A DNA stretch of 64,000 nt from Rhizobium sp. NFR03 (GTDB lineage: Bacteria; Pseudomonadota; Alphaproteobacteria; Rhizobiales; Rhizobiaceae): NCBI RefSeq assembly GCF_900111275.1, contig NZ_FOGR01000002.1, forward strand, positions 682,001 to 746,000, read 5' to 3'. The notes under the pieces are model-generated. The model was not told the DNA's origin. It worked only from the letters and a program-made list of their open reading frames with translations, and made no database searches. Shown here one piece after another: positions 42,625-52,192 of this stretch. The first letter of the stretch is position 1. Each line of letters starts with the position of its first letter. The position numbers and the translations under genes were made by a program.

Positions 42625-43929
42625 ATGAGGGCCTTGGTCGTCCATGACCGCGAGGAAATCGCGTCGAAGATTAGCGCGCTGCTGGTTGAATGCGGCTGCG
42701 AAGAAGGTGACGTCGCAGTGGCGGACGACGTTCGGTCGGCCACGGAGAAACTCCGCAACGACATGTTTGACATCGCGATCCTGGACCTCACGCTTCAGTA
42801 CAAAAAAGGCCGAGGCATTCCGAGCTACGAAGTTGTTGAGAACCTACTTGTCGAAATCTTTCAGACGGAAACGCTCCATATCCCGGCAGACATCATTGGG
42901 ATCACCAAGGAACCAAGCGCCGTATCGGCCGTGTCGAAGACGATCGGCTCCCACGTCCTCGCGGTGATCGAAGAGGATGATGGAGGGACGTGGAAAGAAG
43001 ACCTTCGCGACAAGCTCTCCTACGCTAAACGCGTTTCGAAGGCGCGCCAGCTAAGCCGCAACAGTCGGTATGATGTCGATCTCTGCATTATCACGGCTCT
43101 GGACAGCGAGATGGCTGCGTACAATCAACGGCTGACCCTCGTAGATTGCGAAGAGATGCAAGGCGTGAAGCGTTTCGCCTTCACTTCCTCTGACGGCAGG
43201 AATCGAAGAGGCGTAGCGTTCGCGATTGGGAGGGCAGGCCAGTCCTCCGTCGCATCCGCGACGCAGGTGCTCCTTTTGCAATACAGGCCCAAACTTATAG
43301 TGATGTCCGGGATATGCGGCGGCATGCCAGAAAAGGTCAAACTGGGCGATATCGTTCTTTTCCAGCAGGTCTTTGACTGGGATTACGGAAAATGGGCCAT
43401 CGAGAAATTTCCCGAAGCCATGGCCGGGGTGACCGACGTGGAAATCGTGAACGAAGACAGCTCGATCACCCATGGCCGGAGAACTTTTTATGCCCGTCCC
43501 ACGCCGCTTGCGGTGGAGCACCCATCGGTCACTTCCGCATGCCGCGCCATGCGGACCTCCGGATACAAGTTCTCCCACGAGGAAATTACAACCATCAAGG
43601 GTCTAGCGCCCAACTACGACCTGACCTCTCCGCAAGTCCGATACGGACCGGTGGCATCGGGCGGAGCGGTAATAGCGGACGAGTACATGATACCGAGGAT
43701 AAAGAGCCTCAACGAGGATATCCTGGCGGCTGATATGGAGGCTTACGGCCTCTATTACGCGGCGAAGAACACCAACGTCGTCAAACCCATGTTCATATGC
43801 GTAAAGTCCGTCTCGGACTACTGCGATAGTAAGAAAAACGACGGTGTCCACGAGGCCTGCAATTTCATCTCAGCAAAGGTCGCCCTTGAACTGAGCGACC
43901 AAATCCTGACGGCCAGTCAGGCTCCATGA
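42625..43929 (+). CDS. dtcC: Detocs effector DtcC-like: receiver fused to nucleoside phosphorylase (ATP-cleaving)
   Basis: The 434-aa protein joins a receiver domain (1-135; phosphoacceptor Asp54 in DIAILDLTLQYKKG) to a PNP/UDP phosphorylase-family domain (about 148-430). The latter starts DVDLCIITALDSEMAAYNQR, has the phosphate/nucleobase loop VMSGICGGMPEKVKLGDIVL, and the ribose/base site ILAADMEAYGLYYAA and CVKSVSDYCDSKK with the catalytic Asp. In published Detocs the activated effector cleaves ATP to adenine and ribose 5'-triphosphate and stops the infected cell. Here the family context makes that function likely; it has not been tested in this protein. Confidence 0.82.
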   Translation: MRALVVHDREEIASKISALLVECGCEEGDVAVADDVRSATEKLRNDMFDIAILDLTLQYKKGRGIPSYEVVENLLVEIFQTETLHIPADIIGITKEPSAVSAVSKTIGSHVLAVIEEDDGGTWKEDLRDKLSYAKRVSKARQLSRNSRYDVDLCIITALDSEMAAYNQRLTLVDCEEMQGVKRFAFTSSDGRNRRGVAFAIGRAGQSSVASATQVLLLQYRPKLIVMSGICGGMPEKVKLGDIVLFQQVFDWDYGKWAIEKFPEAMAGVTDVEIVNEDSSITHGRRTFYARPTPLAVEHPSVTSACRAMRTSGYKFSHEEITTIKGLAPNYDLTSPQVRYGPVASGGAVIADEYMIPRIKSLNEDILAADMEAYGLYYAAKNTNVVKPMFICVKSVSDYCDSKKNDGVHEACNFISAKVALELSDQILTASQAP

Positions 43930-44389
43930 CGTAATTGTCTTTCGACTACCGAGTTGTATGTAAATCGGCAACGGAAGCGCGGGGCTGAACTTGACCCCGA
44001 GTAACAAATAGCACGCTGATATCAGGTACTCGAGGTGGTTTTCTGGCAACGGACCGTCGGCTGTCGGCCCCCTTGCGGAAATGATTTCCGCTATGCGCCT
44101 TCATTCTCGCCGTTCTGACCTGATTCTTCATTGCCCAAGAGCTGACATTTTATAGCGCGCAGCAGTGTCAAGTCACGCGACCTAGAACCTGAGTTCTGCT
44201 AGACGGTCTGTGATCAGTGACGGGTGGAAATGCAATGACAACAACAGCACGTTCGCAGCGCTATGCTCGCGAGTTAGTTCCAGCACTAAGGCGCAGTAGA
44301 GCGGTGAGGACATGCGCCGGCGTCCACTTCTTGTCGAAATCAACCGACCCTTTGGCCATCCTCGATAGTGTTGGCGATCTGCGGTGTCC
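43930..44389. other. Intergenic region between Detocs and PIN gene
   Basis: No gene is supported in these 460 bp. The region holds one full dispersed repeat (44075-44148) and, near its right end, the promoter region of the PIN-domain gene. Short minus-strand frames here have no recognisable features. Confidence 0.6.
44075..44148. repeat. Dispersed repeat, copy 4 (74-bp unit)
   Basis: Perfect palindrome GCGGAAAT-G-ATTTCCGC (44075-44091), body TATGCGCCTTCATTC, tail AAGAGCTGACAT at about 44138-44148. Confidence 0.74.
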
Positions 44390-45856
44390 ATGACGATGAC
44401 TGTCGCCGAGTATCTTGCTGCCACTGAAGTGGTGTTCTGCCTCGACACCAACATCCTGATCGAATTCCGCTCACTGGCCGAGCTGCCTTGGAAAGAGCTT
44501 GCGCCAAACGCGACCTCGATCCGTCTTATCGTGCCAACCAAGGTCGGCACCGAGATGGATCAGCACAAGTTCAGCAGCGGCCGCTTGCGCAAGCGCGCCG
44601 CCGATTTCGCCGAACTGGCGCGCCGCATCGAGGATAGTGGAGACCGTCCGGTACGACTGTCGACGCCTGACGCCAATATTGCGGTGACGATCGAGTTCGG
44701 GCCGCTCTACCGCACCAAGGACCTTGATGGAGAGCGATTCGATCTTGACGATCCCGACAACCGTGTTGTCGCCGAAGCGACCGTAATCGCCCGAGACATT
44801 CCCGACCTGATCCTGCTTGCGGACGATAGTCTCCCTATTCGCCTGGCACGTCATGTCGGATTGCTTCATGTCAGGCCGCCCCGCACTTGGCGCCGGCCGG
44901 CAGACGGAGACGAGCGGGACGAGACCATCGCCGATCTACGGCGGCAGCTTGGTCCGCAACCGAACCTGGTCCTCAACTTCCCCGCCACAGCCGACCATAA
45001 CCGCCGACATGACCTCGTGTCGCCGCCAGATGGCATCTGCGAGGACTGCGTCGACCGCATCTACCGCACGTCGCTGGCACTTGATCCGGAAGTGCCCCGA
45101 TCAACCCTTGAGGCGAGATATCCCAGTGCGCGTCCCATGAGTTTGGGGGCCTACCAGATACCGAGCATTACGCCGGTCGGGGCTGTGTCTAGCGGCATGC
45201 TGGATCGCTACGAACAGGAATTCGACAGCTACCGGCGCCACCTCCATATCTGGGCGAGCGGCCTGCCCAAGATCTTAAGCAAGCCAGGCGTGATACGCCC
45301 CATCGATATCGAAATCAGTAACGAGGGAGATCGCGCGGCCGACAAGGTGCATCTTGAAGCAACATTATCCGGCCCGTTTCATTTCCTGGCCATCGACCAT
45401 TTCGACGTAGCGCTCGAAGATCTGCTGGAGGTACCCCACGTGCCCAAGCCGTATCTGACACCCTATTTCGGCGACGGCCCCGGCCTCGGCACGCCGCGTG
45501 TTGATGCGTTTTACCCCCTTGATGAACCCGACGACGATGACGCCGACCCGAGTCGGAGGATATCCTGGCGCTGCGAAGAATTGCGCCAGGGCGTGCGGTT
45601 TACTTTGCCCTGCATCGTCGTTGCCGAGAAAGCTGAGGCCCAGGGCGCGCTTGTGGTCACTGCCCGTGGGGCCTTCCAGGCCAAGGCGGTTACCTTGACC
45701 GCACCTCTCAAGGTATCCGCGCTGCCGCACCCTGGGCCCTTTGCGAACTATCTCCTCGACCACCTGGCTTTGGTGCCGTTGCACTACCGTCGGGCACTGG
45801 CCGCAGAACTTTCGGTAACTGGCCGGCCCTGTACTTGCGCTGGCACTCAGGCTTGA
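44390..45856 (+). CDS. PIN-domain protein with unknown C-terminal region
   Basis: The 488-aa protein begins with a PIN-like ribonuclease domain (about 1-160): VVFCLDTNILIEFRS carries the first Asp, TKVGTEMDQHK a conserved Glu, DDPDNRVVAEATVIARDIPD the middle acidic site and LILLADDSLPIRLAR the last Asp pair. A linker with Cys pairs (GICEDCVDRIY) follows. The last 300 aa have beta-rich stretches (VIRPIDIEISNEGDRAADKV) that resemble no family I know and end with CTCAGTQA. The start may also be GTG 44384. It stands alone, with no antitoxin beside it, so it is not an ordinary VapC toxin. Confidence 0.7.
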   Translation: MTMTVAEYLAATEVVFCLDTNILIEFRSLAELPWKELAPNATSIRLIVPTKVGTEMDQHKFSSGRLRKRAADFAELARRIEDSGDRPVRLSTPDANIAVTIEFGPLYRTKDLDGERFDLDDPDNRVVAEATVIARDIPDLILLADDSLPIRLARHVGLLHVRPPRTWRRPADGDERDETIADLRRQLGPQPNLVLNFPATADHNRRHDLVSPPDGICEDCVDRIYRTSLALDPEVPRSTLEARYPSARPMSLGAYQIPSITPVGAVSSGMLDRYEQEFDSYRRHLHIWASGLPKILSKPGVIRPIDIEISNEGDRAADKVHLEATLSGPFHFLAIDHFDVALEDLLEVPHVPKPYLTPYFGDGPGLGTPRVDAFYPLDEPDDDDADPSRRISWRCEELRQGVRFTLPCIVVAEKAEAQGALVVTARGAFQAKAVTLTAPLKVSALPHPGPFANYLLDHLALVPLHYRRALAAELSVTGRPCTCAGTQA

Positions 45857-46112
45857 ACCCGAAGAATGGTCTGGAACGAACCGTCCGACCGCCTCGATCT
45901 GGTTTCGTCAAGGATTGCGGCAGACATGCCGCTTGCCAGTTGGCGCCCAGATAGAATAGCCCGTGGCCGGGCTTCGATTAAGCTACCCGTCGATCGGTTG
46001 AGCCTTTGAATGGCGGGTAGGCGCGCCCCTATTAGACGATCGACCTGCCTGTTGGGCATCCAGAAAGCCGCCGCTATTGGCAGCAAGTGATCTTGAAGCA
46101 AAGCAGAACTTT

Positions 46113-48398
46113 TCAATGCTCTGCTTTGCCGGACAAAGCCTTTGCGAGCGCGTCGACAGCTCGCCTCCCGAGCTCATCGGCAGGTCGTTTCAACATAGCG
46201 AGCCGTCTTTGTGCGGTGCCTATGCCTAAGAAATCCTCGATTGTGTTAAGCCGGATGGAATCCACGCTTCGTGAAACGAAGTCGCCCATCGTGTGACTGG
46301 TTCCCGTGGTCATTAGCCGTTTCAATAAAGTAACAAAGACCTCATCCGTTTTGACGGTGGCCTTAACCCAGTTTCGCGGTTCGTCCAAACTTTCGGTGTA
46401 GTCTCTCCAGCGGTAGAGCAATGAGCCGAGGTCGGAATCTTCGAGGAGCTTGTCCGGTGTCGTTGCGCGCTCTCGTATTTGCCGAACCCATTCAGCTTTC
46501 ATCTCCTCAACTGTCTCCCTCTCAAGCTTAGGTTCGATACGCGAACCTTCCTCTTGCGACTCCGGGTCATTGAGGTGGATGATCGTAGCGGCGACGGACA
46601 ATGCTTTGGTCGATCGGAACGCCGCGAGTGTAAGCGCTCCTCGCTCCTCCTTGGAGAGCCGATCAATGTACCAGCTTATCGCTCGCCAAGCGGAGGTCCA
46701 CGGCGACCCAAATGGCGTCGCACTATGGTCGACAAGCTTCTGAGCGATTTCAAACATTGCTGGTAAGAGTACAGACGCCGTTGCAGTCGGAAGTGTTTCG
46801 ACGGAATCATCAAGCCTCGATGCAAGAGAGCCTAGCAGCTCTCGACTTTCGACACTTTTGATTGCCTCGCTCAGCAGTTTTCCGTCTCCTGATATCTCAA
46901 GAAGGTCCGAAAACTCGTTCTCCGACATTTCACCTTGCGGGGTTTGCAGTTCAAAGTAGCGGGGAAAATATCTGGCCGTGCAGACGCGCTTGGCCGAGTT
47001 CCAGGAACTTAGCCAATCATTCCCATAGTGCGACCCACCAAAGGCCCATTCGGTTTTCGGAAATAGCTGCTTTATCGCCGCTTCGGCGAACGGTTGTCGT
47101 TGCGGATCAAGCGATGCAATCTGTTCTTTGATTCTGCTACGGTTGTCATCATCGGCGCGATCATCGCGGAAGCGTCCGTTTTGGAGAAACAAATCCCGGT
47201 CTCGGAAAATGGCAGAGTGTAGATCAGGTTCGAAGACCCTTAACGCTTCAAGGACAAGGAAGTCGACAACATTGACTTCCATCACCTGTCGACCCGTATG
47301 AAGCGGAAGGTGAATGGCAACGGACGAGACGTACCGTCGCGCATCGCGTAGGTTTTCTACATAGGGTTGGATGGCGCCAACCAACGCGTTCCCCCACCTG
47401 ACGACTTCAAAGCCGTTTTCGGCGACTGCATAGGTGCCCATCAGTTGGTCTAGGTCTTTTGTCATTATGGAATGGACCATCGGCTTTGAAACAGCCGGCA
47501 AGTCGAAATTGGCCTGAACGATCTTTTTGAGAAACTCGCGGCCTTGCCCATTTGCGATAGGATCGAGCGCACGTTCAACGATGCTTGGTTGGAATAGCAG
47601 CACGAACACAATGTTCGGAAGATTTGCGTTGACCTTGATTTGGCGTATGAGCGATCGGATTTGCTCCGGTTCCAGCCTATCGATGTCATCAACGAAGATC
47701 ACGAGCGGCTTTTCCAAACCCCGCAAACTGGATTCAAGGTCAGCGCGGATCTTGTCGACTGGCTCGGCCCATCGATCTTTTCCAAAGTAAAGCAGCAACC
47801 ATCCGACGACCGGAAGCACAATACTTGCACCGGTTAGCCATCTAGCGAGCGTCGCTGCCTCGGGCAATGACCATCCAATAGACGTCGCCAGCGCCACTAC
47901 CGATGCATTCGCCAGGACGAGAGTGATGAGAGGCGCGTTCGCGCCGAGCTTCTTTACTGAGCCGGCGCTCCCAGTGAGCGTTGAGCCATAACGTCGGAAC
48001 ATCGCGGCGCGCTTTCCCGCATTCGAGGACAGTGCTCCACCAATTTTGTCCGCGATTTGCTGAAACAGAGCCTTGGCAATAGCCTCACCGTCACCCCACT
48101 GCCATGGATTGAAGTCCATCCAGTCAGCCGAGCCTTCGCGGCTGCCGAGTTGCTCTATGACGAGGTTCTTGAGTGACGTTTTCCCGGCGCCCCATTGACC
48201 TCGAACCGCGAAAACGCGGCCTTCCTCCAAACTCAGTTCAGACAGAATAGTCGCGATGCGTTCCGCGAAACTTACACGGCGAAGTAAGTCTTGACCTGAC
48301 GCTTTGATTGGTACATCAGCTCCGATTTCAGTGGGACCGATGTCTTTCGGCACTTCCCTTTCCCCCGTCAGAAAGCGAAAGAAGGCAGAGAAGACCAT
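46113..48398 (-). CDS. KAP family P-loop NTPase
   Basis: The 761-aa protein has Walker A RGQWGAGKTS (67-74), the KAP-specific NPWQWGDGEAIAKALFQQIA, two membrane segments inserted between Walker A and B (about 156-175 and 191-206) and Walker B PLVIFVDDIDRLEP (231-243). The remaining 500 aa are a helical C-terminal region. KAP NTPases occur in phage defence and in membrane-associated sensing. It is a single gene here with no obvious effector partner. Base composition is lower in GC than in the ECF block. Confidence 0.88.
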   Translation of the reverse strand: MVFSAFFRFLTGEREVPKDIGPTEIGADVPIKASGQDLLRRVSFAERIATILSELSLEEGRVFAVRGQWGAGKTSLKNLVIEQLGSREGSADWMDFNPWQWGDGEAIAKALFQQIADKIGGALSSNAGKRAAMFRRYGSTLTGSAGSVKKLGANAPLITLVLANASVVALATSIGWSLPEAATLARWLTGASIVLPVVGWLLLYFGKDRWAEPVDKIRADLESSLRGLEKPLVIFVDDIDRLEPEQIRSLIRQIKVNANLPNIVFVLLFQPSIVERALDPIANGQGREFLKKIVQANFDLPAVSKPMVHSIMTKDLDQLMGTYAVAENGFEVVRWGNALVGAIQPYVENLRDARRYVSSVAIHLPLHTGRQVMEVNVVDFLVLEALRVFEPDLHSAIFRDRDLFLQNGRFRDDRADDDNRSRIKEQIASLDPQRQPFAEAAIKQLFPKTEWAFGGSHYGNDWLSSWNSAKRVCTARYFPRYFELQTPQGEMSENEFSDLLEISGDGKLLSEAIKSVESRELLGSLASRLDDSVETLPTATASVLLPAMFEIAQKLVDHSATPFGSPWTSAWRAISWYIDRLSKEERGALTLAAFRSTKALSVAATIIHLNDPESQEEGSRIEPKLERETVEEMKAEWVRQIRERATTPDKLLEDSDLGSLLYRWRDYTESLDEPRNWVKATVKTDEVFVTLLKRLMTTGTSHTMGDFVSRSVDSIRLNTIEDFLGIGTAQRRLAMLKRPADELGRRAVDALAKALSGKAEH

Positions 48399-48950
48399 TC
48401 GATGTCATCCATTCTTGATCGGGTGATTTAACGTCTTTTCTACTGGTTTCGGTAGCAGATAACCAGGGACCTCGGAAAGTTGATGTCGGCTTATCGCCGA
48501 ACAAATTCACAAGCTGCCTGACAGAATACGGCCCCATTGCAGTCATTGCCTGCGGGCCCCAAGCTACCCTCTCCGTCGTCCTTTAAATGTGGCCAGTTGG
48601 CCCGCATATTGTCAAAGACGCAGCCTAAGTTCCTTGGAAAACGCCACTCTTTGGTCAGGGAGAAAGTCTCTGATTTGAAGCGCAAACTGGTCTAAAATAG
48701 TTCGCCCAGGTGGCCGAGATTCACACACGATTTTAGGGTGTTAACGGAAAGGCCTTGAAAATTCATCTATCTTCCCATCGCGAGCGACCTTTAGATGTCA
48801 TCTTGTGCCCTGGCTTTGGGCATCAGTCGACAGCATGGGCACGCGGCAATAATTTCCGCTTCCCGCCTCAGTTGCGGTGCCGCAACGGCCAGTTTTTCGA
48901 TCTGCAGGATAAGTTTTGGCCCGGACACAGTGATCTTCGAAAATCGGATA
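48399..48950. other. Intergenic region between KAP and SNF2 remnant
   Basis: About 550 bp with no supportable gene. A palindromic repeat lies at 48843-48859. The stretch 48590-48780 is AT-rich. Confidence 0.6.
48843..48859. repeat. Dispersed palindrome, copy 5
   Basis: GCGGCAATAATTTCCGC, the same sequence as copy 1. A loosely related body (TTCCCGCCTCAGTTGC) follows and a GGCCCGGACACA tail at about 48918. Confidence 0.7.
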
Positions 48951-50279
48951 CTATGCAATTTCGTATCCGCCATCCTTTGAGAGTTCCGGGAGAGCGGCCC
49001 CCTCTCGATTGAACATCGCGGCCATTGCATTCTGCACCGGATTGATGGTTGAGCGGCGACTATCGTTTTTCAGCATGGCCTGTAGTTGATCGGCGTCATC
49101 GTCCGTGTCGCCCATGGGCCATAGAACACTTTTCGCCAGATTCCGCTTTTTCGTCATCAAGCTGTTCAAAAGGCAATCGAAGGAATGCTCCTGGAAGGCC
49201 GGGTGAATGGCCATCGGCATATGCACTGTCACAGGTTTCGTTTGGCCGATCCGATGCACACGATCGTTGCACTGTTCCTCAACGGCAGGGTTCCACCAGC
49301 GCGATAGATGAATGACATGAGTCGCGGCGGTCAAAGTCAGGCCGGTTCCCGCTGCTTTCGGCCCGAGGACGAGGAGATCAAACCCTCGATCATTGGCAAG
49401 GTGTCGCTGAAAGCGGTTGACGATTTCCTGACGCCGGTGGATCGGAGTGGAGCCGTTAATCAGATCGACCCGCTCCAGTCCGAAGACATGTTTCACCAGG
49501 CTGATGAAGCGGTGCTGCATCTGAACGTGTTCGATAAAGACAAGCGCACGCTCACCTCTCCCCCGGATCGTTTCCAGCACGGAGAAGCAGGAAGAAAGGC
49601 GGGCAGACATCTCAATGAAGGCTTGGGCCTCCTCAGAGGCCGTAATAGCGGGATGGACCGAAACCGTACGAATGTGGTGTAGCATCTTTAGGGCGCCGCC
49701 TCGGCTGCTTGTCGCGAGTTTCAAGCGGGCATCTTCGTAAGTCCGCGAGTGATGTTCGGGCATAAGCCGCGGCCGCAGAACTCTCCGCTTAATCGGCAGA
49801 TCACGAGCGACGTTTTCCTTAAGACGGCGCCGCGCCATGGGTGGATGACCGTCCTTTCCACTGAACACGAGGTTGCTCAGTTCGCTCATGTTTCCTTCGT
49901 CAGGGCTTTTGAATCGCGCCCGGAAATCGCGAAGTGTACCAAGTGGTCCTGGAAACAGTTGCTCGAAGATGGCCCAGAGGTCGATAGTCGTATTTTCGAT
50001 CGGGGTGCCGGTCAGGCCGATGTGGAAATCCGCGTTCACGGCGACACCGGCTTTCGCGCGCAGGCTGACTGGGTTCTTCAAGGCCTGAATTTCGTCGAAC
50101 ACGGCCACGCTGAAGGGGATGGCGCCCAGTGAGTGCTGATAATTCGTGAGCGTCGTGTAGGTCGTCAGCACCCAAAAGTCATGTCCGCGGCCTTGGCGGA
50201 TCGCATCTTCCAGAAATCCGAGTTCGAGAAGTGAATCGCCGAACTCTGTATCCATTCCCCGTGCACCAATCTTCTTCAT
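48951..50279 (-). pseudogene. SNF2-type helicase, N-terminally truncated
   Basis: The frame of 442 aa carries the rear half of a SNF2/Rad54-type DEAD-like helicase: motif II AVFDEIQALKNP, motif III GLTGTPIENTTIDLWAIFEQ, motif V GTGLTLTAATHVIHLSRWWN and motif VI DRVHRIGQTKPVTVH. Walker A and everything before it are missing: the frame begins just upstream of motif II, and an in-frame stop lies about 60 bp before the first ATG. It was probably a defence helicase (SNF2 proteins are part of DISARM and similar systems). Its cut end meets the HsdR remnant on the other strand. Confidence 0.78.
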
Positions 50280-51220
50280 TGCGCCCGTCGCACTGCCATA
50301 AGCCCTTCGAGCGGCTCAGAGCACTTGCAGACGGCATCGACTGGATCCTGAGGTGGCAGCAGGCGGAGGCCGCGAAGGTCGACAGTCAGGAGGCCAAGAA
50401 ACAGGCCCACCGGCGATATCAGGATGCCGTTTTGGAACTCAGCAAGGCATATGCACTTGCCTCTGCGAGTGATGATGCCGCCGAGATCAGGGATGAAGTG
50501 GGCTTCTTCCAGGCTGTTAGAGCCGCGCTCGTCAAGACCACGGCCACCGGCAAGATCTCCGATAGGGCAAAGTCATTGGCTGTCGAGCAGCTTCTCAATC
50601 AGGCTGTGGCCAATGCCGAGATTGTCGACATCCTCAAAGCTGCGGGCCTCGACAGTCCCGATATTTCCGTTCTTTCCGACCAATTCCTCGCCGACATCCA
50701 GAAGATGGAGAAAAAGAACCTTGCCCTGGAGGCGCTGAAAAAGCTGCTGAACGGCGAAATCAAGAGCCGCTCGAAATCCAACGTGGTTGAGGCCAAAACC
50801 TTCTCTCGTCGGCTAGAGGAGGCCGTAGCGCGTTACCATGCCAACGCCATTTCCACCGTCGAGATGATCCAAGAACTCATCGCCTTGGCAAAGGAGATGC
50901 AGGCTGCCTCCGCCCGTGGCGAAGAGATGGGGCTAACTCCAGAAGAAATTGCCTTCTACGATGCCTTGGCGGGCAATGACAATGCCGTTGAGGCAATGGG
51001 CAGCGAGCAACTTCGTGTCATTGCCCACGAACTCGTCGAGCAGATGCGCGGCTCGGTCACCGTCGACTGGCAGCACAAGGCAAGTGCGCGAGCGAAAATG
51101 CGGATTCTGGTGAAGCGCATTCTAAAACGGTTCGGCTATCCGCCGGACTTGGAGCAGGAGGCTGTCCAGACGGTACTGGCTCAGGCGGAACTGCTGCTGC
51201 AAGAAATCGCTGTTAAGTAG
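50231..51220 (+). pseudogene. Type I restriction enzyme HsdR, C-terminal fragment
   Basis: The 329-aa frame matches the C-terminal (DUF3387-like) part of HsdR: RRYQDAVLELSKAYALASAS, RDEVGFFQAVRAALVKTTAT, LTPEEIAFYDALAGNDNAVE, VIAHELVEQMRGSVTVDW and ILKRFGYPPDLEQEAVQTVL. The nuclease and helicase motor (more than 600 aa) are absent. The first 20 codons overlap the SNF2 remnant in antisense and are not HsdR-like. No hsdM or hsdS is in the window, so this is debris of a type I system. Confidence 0.8.
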
Positions 51221-51237
51221 ATTATTGATCGTACTCG

Positions 51238-51254
51238 CCGGAAATAATTTCCGC
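51238..51254. repeat. Dispersed palindrome, copy 6
   Basis: CCGGAAATAATTTCCGC, one base different from the consensus, placed in the 36-bp gap between the HsdR fragment and the convergent HNH gene. Confidence 0.7.
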
Positions 51255-51256
51255 TA

Positions 51257-52192
51257 TCATCCCTTGAAGACCGTGTTCCGATGATGCCTCAGAAACTGGG
51301 AATGCGGCCGGTCTTCAAACCGATCTGGCAAAATCAAGCGGAGATCAGAATTGATCAACCTTCGCGCCGTATCCGGAACAGATCCCTCGGCAATGAGAAT
51401 GCTGTAGTCGTCGTCGACAGAAATCAGCCCTCTATCGAACATCCAATGCACTGTTCCGGACAAAGCGATGCCGTTGCGAACACTATCGGGGCCGTTGTCG
51501 GCAACGGGACGGATGTGCGCAGCCTCGACTTCGGAGCGTCCGCCGCCGTTGATGAGTTTGAGGCCGGTGACGGCGCATGTATCGCGGTACGCAGTCTTGA
51601 TCGCGGCGGAGAATGCACGGTCCCTGAACGGCCTCTGCACGACTTGGGATATGAGCCGGCGCTCCACGAATTCAGGCTCATAGGCAACCTGGTTCTGCTC
51701 GCGAAACCCGTCATTCGCCTGTTCGGCAGGGTCAGGAACCGGCCGAGTCCGGTCTTTGACGCCGAGGACATGGGCGAAGCCCGCAGCTAGGATCAGGTCG
51801 TATTCGGTCTCGGGCATGGTCCGCACCGCGCGACCAAAAGCACCTTTGTTCGTCGAACCATCGGCCTTTTGGAGCCCGCTTTCATAGTAGTGGCTGCCGT
51901 CCTTGAATGGCACGTCATGATCGAACGGAAGAAAATCCTCGATGAGCGCGTAAAAGTGGTCCGGTTTGGACGGATCTGAGATGATGGAAGCTATGCGTGC
52001 CGTCGCGAAGTAAGCCTGCTTGCCTCCTGTACGCATCAGGTCGCCGCTCGGACGCCGTGGTTCGTAATAGACAATCCAGTCCGATAGAGCGGCCTCGACC
52101 TGACGCAGATACGTCCTTGGAAAATGATAGCGCTGCTCAGGCAGGTCGTCATAGGTCGGATCGATTTTCGTCGTCAGTACCGCTTTCGTCAT
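51257..52192 (-). CDS. HNH endonuclease, restriction type
   Basis: The 311-aa protein has an N-terminal domain of about 190 aa (DLPEQRYHFPRTYLRQVEAA, and YYEPRR) and a C-terminal HNH_2-type nuclease: CAVTGLKLINGGGRSEVEAAH then IRPVADNGPDSVRNGIALSG and TVHWMFDRGLISV, giving the His...Asn...His order. Such proteins act as putative restriction enzymes. AGGAG precedes ATG 52192; the frame is open to 52345 but less likely. It stands alone. Confidence 0.8.
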   Translation of the reverse strand: MTKAVLTTKIDPTYDDLPEQRYHFPRTYLRQVEAALSDWIVYYEPRRPSGDLMRTGGKQAYFATARIASIISDPSKPDHFYALIEDFLPFDHDVPFKDGSHYYESGLQKADGSTNKGAFGRAVRTMPETEYDLILAAGFAHVLGVKDRTRPVPDPAEQANDGFREQNQVAYEPEFVERRLISQVVQRPFRDRAFSAAIKTAYRDTCAVTGLKLINGGGRSEVEAAHIRPVADNGPDSVRNGIALSGTVHWMFDRGLISVDDDYSILIAEGSVPDTARRLINSDLRLILPDRFEDRPHSQFLRHHRNTVFKG

